Notes under the pieces: model-generated | Seen by the model: the letters and a program-made list of their open reading frames with translations, nothing else | Database searches by the model: none | What the model was told of the DNA's origin: nothing | Shown here: piece after piece, positions 55,731 through 62,825 of the stretch | Layout: every line of letters starts with the position of its first letter | Position numbering within the stretch: the stretch's first letter is position 1 | Assembly (NCBI RefSeq): GCF_019204025.1 | Contig: NZ_JAGSPB010000002.1 | Location: 310,001 to 374,000 of the forward strand | Direction: 5' to 3' | Source of the DNA: Erythrobacter ani | Lineage (GTDB): Bacteria > Pseudomonadota > Alphaproteobacteria > Sphingomonadales > Sphingomonadaceae | DNA length: 64,000 nt | Translations under genes and position numbers: made by a program

Positions 55731-56054
55731 ATGAAGTGTAGGTTCCTCGTGTCAACTATTATTTCGTTTCTGCTCGCGGCATCGGCATCGACTGCGGTGC
55801 AAGCGCAGGAGACTGCGACTTACTCTTATGATGCCGTTGGCCGCCTGACCCAAGTGGATCGAGACAAGGGTGCGGGCGACCAGGCGTCGGCAGAGTACGA
55901 GTACGATTCTGCAGGCAATCGGACCAAAGTAAGAACATCAACCAACGGTAGCGGCAATAGTGGTGGAGACGGCGGCAGTGGGAGCAACGGCGCCAATCAA
56001 GGCTTCGTTGTTGTGCCGCTTAATGGCTATTCCTTGATATTTTATAAGAAGTAA
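55731..56054 (+). CDS. Mini-RHS: short exported protein with two YD repeats (second copy)
   Basis: A signal peptide (FLVSTIISFLLAASASTAVQ ... AQ) is followed by ATYSYDAVGRLTQVDRD and AEYEYDSAGNRTKVRTS, a Gly/Asn/Ser linker (GSGNSGGDGGSGSNGANQ) and a hydrophobic end (FVVVPLNGYSLIFYKK). The domain order is identical to the gene at 40,288-40,620, with different linker and end residues. It is followed 64 bases later by another small exported protein, repeating the pairing seen at 40 kb. The ATG is preceded by AGGGG-like AAGGGG. Confidence 0.82.
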   Translation: MKCRFLVSTIISFLLAASASTAVQAQETATYSYDAVGRLTQVDRDKGAGDQASAEYEYDSAGNRTKVRTSTNGSGNSGGDGGSGSNGANQGFVVVPLNGYSLIFYKK

Positions 56055-56118
56055 TTGAGATAATTTGTTATGCGTTGAGTAATATACGATAAGAAATTAA
56101 TTCTTTGAGGGAGATGTT

Positions 56119-56460
56119 ATGAGGTGTTCACTAATCGCCGCCGCAAGTGCAGGATTTTTATTTCTTTCCAGCCCGGCCAACGCGGTCTGTCATTCAATCG
56201 CGTGCGACGGAGAATTCATAACTCACTTGAGAGTCGAGGCATCGGGTAACATCCTGATAGATACTTCAGGTGATGAAAGTTTGCTCAACTGCACTTTGTT
56301 TTCAGGAGGGTATATTGTTCTGCGCGCAAGCGAGATCAATGCAGACAAAATTTATGCGATGTTGCTGACTGCGCACTCCCAAGGAAAGCCGATTGGAAGG
56401 ATCCGTATTCGCGAGGGAAGCTCGCCTTGCAGCATCACCTACACATGGCAATTACAATGA
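56119..56460 (+). CDS. Small exported cysteine-containing protein (member 3, divergent)
   Basis: GAGGGAG lies a few bases before the ATG. A signal peptide (LIAAASAGFLFLSSPANA) precedes about 90 residues: a strand region HLRVEASGNILIDTS, then LLNCTLFSGGYIVLRASE, a helix IYAMLLTAHSQGKPIGRIRI and CSITYTWQ. The order strand-Cys-helix-strand-Cys resembles the 39-40 kb family, although few residues are identical. Many small secreted OB-fold proteins, including some toxin B subunits, share the K-x-x-x-x-L-L-x-A-x-x-x-G-K helix; this is only a pattern resemblance. It is paired with the upstream mini-RHS gene. Confidence 0.78.
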   Translation: MRCSLIAAASAGFLFLSSPANAVCHSIACDGEFITHLRVEASGNILIDTSGDESLLNCTLFSGGYIVLRASEINADKIYAMLLTAHSQGKPIGRIRIREGSSPCSITYTWQLQ

Positions 56461-56789
56461 TTGCCAACACTTGCCAGACAACGATTTAGGCGGCGTCGAT
56501 GAGATCTGAGCAGTCTTTGGCCGATGAGGTATTGGCCATCGAGAATGCGCTTTCTGTAATTTGACCGTGTTTAGGTTACGCTGGCGCAGTTGATTTTCAA
56601 ATGACGGAAGAAGTGCGTGATCTAGTTGCGTCTCTTGTAAAGCGCCTGGTCACATTTGACCTGAAATCAACGGTTCGATTTTGCCAGCATGATCGTTTCG
56701 GCATTTCGGATTTAGAGGTCAGCGCGACCGGTGCCGGAATCGTGACCCTTTTAAGGCTGAAACTTTTGCAGAGTTCGCTCCGGCTCGGT

Positions 56790-57203
56790 CTAAAGCCTAA
56801 GAGGCCTCGAAATTCGCTGCTTCGCCGGCTTTCAGATGAAAGGCGAACGCCATTCGTTGGGCATCGGCCAGACGGCGGAGTTGATTTGTGATGCCGCCTC
56901 ACAGCTTCCCAATCACTACTCCTTATTCTCCCCGCTCCGAAACACGGGCGCGATCAGTGCTATCATCGGTGCCATAGTGGCCATATTGTCGGCCAACTTA
57001 TGGGACGTGGAGTCTTCGAGTCCGACTTCGCTCCGCCCCTCCCCCTGACTTGCCAATAGGTCGTGCTTCAGCCGCCTCGTTTCGGTGGAAGATCGCGTCA
57101 TCGCGAGACACGATTCGACGCGGAGGTCTCCCAAAAACAAAAAGTTCTTCAGAACACGATCTTCCGTTTCTGTCAGATCGCCTCGGTTCGAAACCGTCTG
57201 CAA
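56790..57203 (-). pseudogene. IS5-family transposase remnant
   Basis: On the minus strand the frame from 57,203 begins NRGDLTETEDRVLKNFL, close to the R-G-D-L-T-x-x-E-x-x-x-L start of IS5-type transposases. A frame change gives GRPPR. Near 56,900-56,800 follows IGKL, a stop, and GGITNQLRRLADAQRMAF, then HLKAGEAANFEA, matching the R-G-G-x-T-T-K-x-H-x-L-x-D-A ... L-T-P-G-Q-A segment. The central catalytic part is deleted and stops interrupt the rest, so it is dead. Confidence 0.6.
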
Positions 57204-57376
57204 TAAGCCGTCTTAGGAGAGTTGTTGTACGAGTCGTAACCAAAGAGCCAGCGCAATGGCTACTAACTTGTCTAAGCATACTAGAGAGTTCGGCATCGTT
57301 TCATGATCAAACCGAAGCGACGAAGATTTCACCGGAGTCAGCCGCTGCACACAACCAAAGCGTAACCAGTAGCCCG

Positions 57377-57709
57377 TTATCTGACCACCTGGAGCCTGTC
57401 CACATGCAGGGCGCAATCGCTCAACATTGTGTCGTCATAAACAAATATGATATCGAACTGAGCAGAGAAAGCTAGCAACACAGCGCTAACTTTAGCCTCA
57501 TAATTTGGATCGGTCTGCCGGATATGCAAGCGTGTCGTTGTCCCTGAGCACGTGCCGCCGATGACTGGGCCATCCGCATAAAATGTTATGCCGCTTCCGT
57601 CAGGATACACAGCGGTCACTGTGCGTCGATCCGACCATACCTCGCCAGCCACCGCCGAAGTGGCTGTAAGACCAACTATCAAAAAAGAGATACGCAATAA
57701 GATCTTCAA
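57377..57709 (-). CDS. Small exported cysteine-containing protein (member 4, divergent)
   Basis: A signal peptide (ILLRISFLIVGLTATSAVAG) precedes a mature part with strands VTAVYPDGSGITFYADG, GGTCSGTTTRLHIRQ, a helix YEAKVSAVLLAFSAQFDIIF and CALHVDRLQVV. Two cysteines and the strand-Cys-helix-strand-Cys order match the member at 56,119 more than those at 39-40 kb. It is divergently placed from its neighbours and has no mini-RHS partner. Function is unknown; it is predicted to act outside the cytoplasm. Confidence 0.75.
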   Translation of the reverse strand: MKILLRISFLIVGLTATSAVAGEVWSDRRTVTAVYPDGSGITFYADGPVIGGTCSGTTTRLHIRQTDPNYEAKVSAVLLAFSAQFDIIFVYDDTMLSDCALHVDRLQVVR

Positions 57710-57959
57710 AACGAGCCTCCATTATTTCGCAACACTGAGCATTTCGATTATCCATCTAAACGCAAACGCGATAAATGGACATTTTCAACAAAAGAGTCTG
57801 CGAAGGCCTTTAATTCGGATAGCCTAAGATTGGAACCCGAAAGGGGTCTCTCAAGAAATACAAGTCTACGCGGCAAGTCACGCTTAGGCCGTGTTGAAGG
57901 TGCCTTCAGAATTCGTGGCCACGGCTTAAAGGGAAATGAAATTCCTACCTTCGTATCTA

Positions 57960-58309
57960 CTCCAACATAAGATGTCCGGGCGACGGTGCGACCCCGTAGC
58001 TCGGAAGGGTCTCGCAAGTAAATCCAGCAAAATATGAACTCTGACTGTTTTACCAAGGGGCACTGCGGCGTCATTCTTTGTGAGCCAGGCCAAACGCACG
58101 CTTGGAGTAACATCCTTCCAAGTATCATGAATATTGCAGACTTGATTCCAAATGGGCGCCCAACTACCTTTGAAAATCACATCACCCTACTTATTCATAT
58201 ACGATTGAGAAACAGTTCCCGAGCAGTAAATGGTCGACTGATCGGATGCGCCGCTCTTAAATAATAAAATAGACGCAAAGGCCGAACCGATGAATGATGA
58301 TCTTTGCAT
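57960..58309 (-). pseudogene. Broken copy of the SYV-WAPSW small exported protein family
   Basis: From the ATG at 58,309 the frame reads MQRSSFIGSAFASILLF, then IYCSGTVSQSYMNK and a TAG stop. After it the same frame continues VIFKGSWAPIWNQVCN and RLAWLTKNDAAVPLGKTVRV. A frameshift follows, and the shifted frame gives FTCETLPSYGVAPSPDILC, matching the C-terminus of the intact gene at 39,875-40,231. The first helix cysteine is also changed to Arg. One nonsense and one frameshift mutation therefore inactivate it. Confidence 0.8.
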
Positions 58310-58496
58310 TTGATCCTCCAAATTTCTCGCTGGCAGAGTAAGCGGCCTCCTAGGCATATCATCAATATTTAGGGATTGTCTGACTAATTGAACCTGATCT
58401 CGATATGGGTAGTCAGCGTAAGGCATGATTGATGTCCTGACATTGATAATCCGCTAATCTATCAGACTCTTTAATTCGTCACCGGAAGTTTTTCGG

Positions 58497-59110
58497 CTTG
58501 TGGTGACCATGCCTGTGCATTTTCCGCTGAGCTTCAGAGATGTGGAGGAGCTGCCCTTTGCACGCGGCATCGACATCTGCGACGAGACGGTTCGATTCCG
58601 CTGAAACCGGTTGGCCTTCATGTTCGCCGCGGACAGCGTATATCAAGTGGCAGTATCTGATTGAATTTGGGCGCGGTTTCAGGCCATTGAGTTGACACCT
58701 CGATGAGATGTTTGTGGCGATCAACGAAGAGCCCCAATGCCGGTGGCGAGCGGTCGATCACTCAGGAAAGGTTTCAGAAGCGACCTCTCTAAAACCAGAG
58801 ACAAGGACGCGGCTTTTTGCCTTTAGAATAGAAGGCCCTCAAGAACCATGGGAGCCCGGTCGAGGTGGTGACCGTTGGCCCATATTCTTGTCCGCCGTTT
58901 TTTGGGAACTCGAGAGAGAGGATTTGGGGGAGGTCGGCCGTTGGAAGTACAGCCGAGCTGGCAAGTCGCATCTACCGTTCCAAAGTCAGAAGATAGCGAT
59001 GCAGCGCATGAGAAGAATGTACGCTTATCAGGAGTTCGCTTTTGTCCATGGCCTGTCTAAAGCCACTCTAGTTCCGAGATCACCTCAATCACCGACCGAT
59101 TTAAACGCCC
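58497..59110 (+). pseudogene. IS6-family transposase remnant
   Basis: In shifting frames the plus strand encodes HFPLSFRDVEELPFARGIDI, CDETVRF, then MFVAINEEPQCRWRAVDHSG, TRDKDAAF and finally EVGRWKYSRAGKSHLPFQSQ with KIAMQRMRRMYAYQEFAFVH. These are consecutive landmarks of IS6/IS26-family transposases (FPLSxRDVEELLxxRG, DExFVxIxG...WRAVDxxG, RDKxAA, NRxENSHLPFRRRE, MxxFRRxxxLQxFxSVH). Several stops and frameshifts, and the loss of the N-x-x-E-N residues (now SRAGKS), show that it is inactive. Confidence 0.8.
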
Positions 59111-59378
59111 ATTTTCCGATGAGTCATTAATTCACATAATTGCCTCGATTAATTACTGGGTCGATGCAAAATATGGTGAGTAAGGAGAATGACTAAGAGG
59201 CTATTCGAAAACTATTCGCTCCACCGCTCCAACTAGGAGGAAGTCGCCGATGTCAGCACTAGGGCGAGAGAAACGTGAAGGATGAGTAGAGCCGGACCCG
59301 TTGGTGGCAATTTGCGATAAGACAGACGGTGCCGCAATTACTTCCTGATAATTCTTGCTCTTCAGGGTCGCCACATCA
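59111..59378. other. Short intergenic stretch, no gene seen
   Basis: This segment lies between the transposase remnant and the LysR stop. No repeat ends or terminator with a clear T-tract could be identified. Confidence 0.4.
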
Positions 59379-60266
59379 TCAATTCAAAAAGGCGTCCCCG
59401 CGGAGCCTCTTGGCGGCCAATTCCTTGAACGTGCGAACCTTGGCCGAACCCAGAGGCCCTTCGGCGTGAACCAGATGGATGGGCACCGGCTCGTTCTCGT
59501 ATTCCGATAGTACGGTGTGCAAGCCGCCCGATTCCAATTCGGGGCCGATCTGGTAGGACAAAACGCGGGTCAGGCCCATGCCTCGCTTGGCCGCTTCTAT
59601 CGTTCCGGACACCGTTGAGAGCGACAATCGCGGCTCAACCGTCACGCTTCTGCCGTTGCTGAAATTCCAGCGCTTCGGTGCGTGGGTACCATAGCCAATG
59701 ACATCGTGCTTGGTCAGGTCCTCCGGCCTCTGGGCGATCCCGCGCCGTTCGATATAATCCTGACTGCCGCAAACCGCCCAGCGGATCTGACCGACTCTGG
59801 CCGCTATCAGGGAAGAATCCGCCAATGCACCGATCCGGACCGCGATGTCGATCCCTTCGTCTACAAGGCTGACCACACGGTCGACGAACAGAGCTTCGAC
59901 CGAGACATCGGGATAGGTGGCCAGATATTCCTCGATTATCGGGAGGATGTAATGCTGTCCGAACAGGACGGACGCAGTGACGCGCAAGGTGCCTTGCGGT
60001 CGCTCATGCGCACCGCGCGCAGCATCATCGGCGCTGTGCACCGCGGCGAGGATGTTCCTCGCATCGTGCAAGTACGCGAGACCAGCCTCCGTGAGCGTCA
60101 CCGCTCGGGTCGTGCGGTGCAGAAGGGCTGTGCCAAGATGCGCTTCGAGGTCGCTGACCAGACGCGTCACCGAGGGTGGGCTTAGCGACAACGCGCGCGC
60201 AGCGGCTGACAGGGTTCCCGCCTCGGCAACAGCCACGAATGTCTGGATTGCCCGAAGCTGGTCCAT
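59379..60266 (-). CDS. LysR-family transcriptional regulator (295 aa)
   Basis: A full-length LysR regulator: an N-terminal winged helix-turn-helix (residues 4-62, FVAVAEAGTLSAAARALSLS, then RLVSDLEAHLGTALLHRTTR) and the co-inducer-binding domain beginning GTLRVTASVLFGQHYILPII. It lies divergently from the AhpD-like gene, with 137 bases between the starts. By the rule for this family it most likely controls the divergent gene pair in response to a small molecule. The ligand is not predictable from sequence. Confidence 0.95.
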   Translation of the reverse strand: MDQLRAIQTFVAVAEAGTLSAAARALSLSPPSVTRLVSDLEAHLGTALLHRTTRAVTLTEAGLAYLHDARNILAAVHSADDAARGAHERPQGTLRVTASVLFGQHYILPIIEEYLATYPDVSVEALFVDRVVSLVDEGIDIAVRIGALADSSLIAARVGQIRWAVCGSQDYIERRGIAQRPEDLTKHDVIGYGTHAPKRWNFSNGRSVTVEPRLSLSTVSGTIEAAKRGMGLTRVLSYQIGPELESGGLHTVLSEYENEPVPIHLVHAEGPLGSAKVRTFKELAAKRLRGDAFLN

Positions 60267-60403
60267 GAGCTTGCCCTACAGTATTCCGCATTATGGAACA
60301 ATATATTCTGAATTATCATGATTATTATTTTAAACCGGCGAAGCTATTTCTCTGGTCGACAACGAGGACACCGCTCCTCGATCGACCAGCAAAGAAAGAA
60401 ACC
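60267..60403. promoter_or_regulatory. Divergent control region of lysR and the AhpD-like gene
   Basis: The 137-base AT-rich gap holds a T-N11-A-type LysR-box candidate within the ATTATGG-CATAATG-like palindromic area near 60,285-60,320 (TTCCGCATTATGGAACAATA). Divergent LysR promoters usually bind the regulator here. The exact box could not be verified. Confidence 0.45.
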
Positions 60404-60952
60404 ATGTCCAGAATTCCAACCCCCGCCATGATTGATGCCGCACCACAGGCATCGCAGCCTATGCTCGAAAATGTGAAAGCATCGATCGGTTCGGTGCCGA
60501 ACCTTTTCCGCCTCGTATCAACCAGCCCTGCAGCGCTGGAGGGTTTTCTCGGCCTGAACGGTGCGCTCGCCAAAGGAGCGCTCGACCCTGCCACTCGTGA
60601 ACGCATCGCGCTGGCAGTCGCCCAGCTCAATGGCTGTGATTACTGTCTCGCCGCGCACACTTATCTTGCTCGGAACGTCGCCAAGCTGAATGGTGCAGAG
60701 ATCGCCGCCAATCGCCGTGGCACGTCGAGCGATGCGAAAGCGAAAGCCGCTGTCGAGTTTGTGGTGCAGCTGGTTGCCGAACGTGGCGGCGTGAGCGCCG
60801 ATGATGTTGCAGCCGTTCGTGCGGCCGGTTTCAGCGATGCCGAAATCGTCGAGATCATCGCTCACGTCGCTCTCAACACGCTGACCAATTACGTAAATGA
60901 AGCACTGGATATCGAAATCGATTTTCCAGCAGCTGATCTACTGGCCGCTTAA
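60404..60952 (+). CDS. Carboxymuconolactone decarboxylase/AhpD-like protein (182 aa)
   Basis: The ATG at 60404 is chosen because the frame further upstream has no homology and overlaps the promoter region. The sequence SIGSVPNLFRLVSTSPAALE and the motif NGCDYCLAAHT (C78, C81, H85) are the AhpD/CMD core: a redox-active C-x2-C with a proton-relay His. The family includes alkylhydroperoxidases and uncharacterised peroxidase-like proteins. It is followed 34 bases later by an exported hydrolase gene. The pair is likely an operon controlled by the divergent LysR protein, with a role in peroxide or reactive-aldehyde defence (inference). Confidence 0.92.
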   Translation: MSRIPTPAMIDAAPQASQPMLENVKASIGSVPNLFRLVSTSPAALEGFLGLNGALAKGALDPATRERIALAVAQLNGCDYCLAAHTYLARNVAKLNGAEIAANRRGTSSDAKAKAAVEFVVQLVAERGGVSADDVAAVRAAGFSDAEIVEIIAHVALNTLTNYVNEALDIEIDFPAADLLAA

Positions 60953-60985
60953 GTCACACGCGCACCGATCAAGGAATATATCAAG

Positions 60986-61966
60986 TTGAACACCACCAAG
61001 AAATTTGCACTCGCCGCTGCTGCCGTAATTGTGACTGGAGCCACTTTTGCTGTCGCTGCTACCCCGGTCGATACTCAGGCGTCGTCGTCGGTGCCGCACT
61101 ATGGCTACGAGACGGTCGAGGAGAACAAGATATTCTTCCGTGAAGCGGGCGATCCATCAAATCCGGCGATCGTGCTGCTTCATGGCTTCCCGCATTCCTC
61201 GCATCAGTACCGCGATCTGATCACACTGCTCGCCGATGATTTTTACCTCATCGCGCCCGACTATCCGGGCTTCGGCGCGAGCGATTATCCCTCGCGCGAC
61301 GAATACACCTACACGTTCGACAACATCGCCGACACGGTGGACACGTTCCTCGAACAGAAGGGCGTCGATGAATACTCGCTTTTCATTCAGGATTACGGTG
61401 CGCCTGTCGGCCTTCGGATTGCGACCGAACACCCGGAGCGGGTTCAGGCGATCATCACTCAGAACGGCAATGTGTACGAGGAGGGCCTTAATGAAGGTGC
61501 ATGGGCGCCGATCATGCAGCTTTGGGAAGAAGGTCGCGGCCAGAACGCCGAACTTGAGGCCACCATCGCCAAGAACGTCTTCAGCCTCGAAGGGCTGCGC
61601 TGGCAGTATACGCACGGCACGCGCAATCCCGACGCGATCCTGCCCGACAACTGGATTCTCGATCACCAGCGTCTGTCCCGTCCGGGCCAGCACGAAGTGC
61701 AGCTCGACCTGTTTTACGACTATCGCAACAACGTCGCGAAATACCCCGAATGGCAGGCCTATCTGCGCGAAGAACAGCCGCCGGTCCTGGTGGTGTGGGG
61801 CAAGAACGACGCGTTCTTCCCGGCCCCTGGAGCAGAAGCGTTCAAGCGCGACGTCAAAGATCTCGATTTCAACCTGCTGGATACGGGCCACTTCGCTCTT
61901 GAAGAAGACGCTGAGCTGATTTCCGGCAAAGTGCGCGCCTTCTTCGCCGCTCGCAATATCGACTAA
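60986..61966 (+). CDS. Exported alpha/beta hydrolase with aspartate nucleophile (epoxide hydrolase/dehalogenase type)
   Basis: Translation starts at TTG 60986, ten bases after AAGGA. A signal peptide (FALAAAAVIVTGATFAVAAT) sends it to the periplasm. Motifs: oxyanion HGFPHSS (66-72), PDYPGFGASDYP, nucleophile FIQDYGAPVG with Asp136 in place of Ser, acid region VVWGKNDAFFP and catalytic His in DTGHFALEE. The Asp nucleophile places it with epoxide hydrolases and haloalkane/haloacetate dehalogenases, not lipases. Such enzymes are normally cytoplasmic, so the signal peptide is notable. The substrate is unknown. Confidence 0.9.
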   Translation: MNTTKKFALAAAAVIVTGATFAVAATPVDTQASSSVPHYGYETVEENKIFFREAGDPSNPAIVLLHGFPHSSHQYRDLITLLADDFYLIAPDYPGFGASDYPSRDEYTYTFDNIADTVDTFLEQKGVDEYSLFIQDYGAPVGLRIATEHPERVQAIITQNGNVYEEGLNEGAWAPIMQLWEEGRGQNAELEATIAKNVFSLEGLRWQYTHGTRNPDAILPDNWILDHQRLSRPGQHEVQLDLFYDYRNNVAKYPEWQAYLREEQPPVLVVWGKNDAFFPAPGAEAFKRDVKDLDFNLLDTGHFALEEDAELISGKVRAFFAARNID

Positions 61967-62245
61967 GTTTGATCGCGGGGCGGTCTGAAGAGGCTGCCCT
62001 GCGACCGCCAAGCAAGGGATCGAGAATTGAGCAATACACTCCTGCAATCACGCCGCATATTTTTGCGATCAGTGCAAGCCTTGCGGAGGGCTCAGCGATT
62101 GTCGCTTGCGCGCCGAGCTTCGCTGCAGACGCGATTGGAAATTTCAAAATGAAGGTTGAATACAAGTTCTACCGCAACGCCGCCGCAGGCTTCATTACGT
62201 AAGGCTGAAATTCCCTCTTGATCCGATGCTGTCGGCCAAGGGCTA
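61967..62245. other. Gap with possible remnant signal-peptide segment
   Basis: About 280 bases follow the hydrolase. One frame contains FAISASLAEGSAIVACAPSF followed by AADA, which looks like a decayed signal peptide, with a stop further on. It may be the 5' end of the metallo-beta-lactamase-fold remnant downstream. Confidence 0.4.
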
Positions 62246-62618
62246 ACTTCCGTCTTTCGCGGGGATCGCGCCCAATCCGACTATCTATTGGGCGGGCGAC
62301 ACGCTTCTTGACGTCGCCAAGGTTGAGCCGATCATTGAGCATTACCGACCAGATGTCCTGACGGCCCATACCGGAGGGCCGATCGTCAAGGCGTTGTCGC
62401 GGGAGATACCTATAATGGACGCCGATCAAGGCCCGTTGCTGATTGAAATGGCGAACCGAAACAATCCTGCCGTGCAGATTATTACGGTCCACATGGAAGC
62501 GCTCGACCGTTGCTTATCGTCCCGAAGCGGATTGCGGGCGCGGGTGGCCGCATTGCTTGAGAGATTTGCCGAGCGAGTTTTCGTGCCCGAAAACGGAGCG
62601 GTCTTGACGTTTCGCTAG
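62246..62618 (+). pseudogene. Metallo-beta-lactamase-fold hydrolase, 3' remnant
   Basis: The plus strand encodes PTIYWAGDTLLDVAKVEPII, EHYRPDVLTAHTGG, IPIMDADQGPLLIEM and VQIITVHMEALDRC, ending FVPENGAVLTFR (stop at 62,616-62,618). These are the C-terminal landmarks of the MBL fold (I-Y-x-A-G-D-T, the D-Q segment and the late H-M-E-A-x-D-H/R). The N-terminal H-x-H-x-D-H zinc motif is absent and an in-frame TAA lies just upstream, so only about the last 120 codons survive. A separate peptide from an internal start is unlikely. Confidence 0.65.
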
Positions 62619-62825
62619 CTCCTAGGCCAGCGCCCGCACGCCGCCGGATGAGTGATACTTCGAACGTCAGGCTTGCTTGTGCGGCTTCTAGTACGAGTCA
62701 GCTCGTTTCTAACGCACCGACGTCAACATGGTCACTCGGACCTATCGCCCGAGTTCGTCCGCCCATGAACCGCTATCGCTGACGGAGAACTCTCGTTAAG
62801 CTAGTGTCGACCAAAGGAGAGTCTC
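62619..62825. other. Intergenic region upstream of the molybdoenzyme
   Basis: About 200 bases with no gene. The promoter of the next gene should lie here; AAGGAGA at 62,814-62,820 is its ribosome binding site. Confidence 0.5.

Noticed and set aside
61157-62047. A 296-codon minus-strand open frame opposite the alpha/beta hydrolase
   Set aside because: The hydrolase strand has all catalytic motifs and a signal peptide; the antisense translation is low-complexity and unrecognisable.
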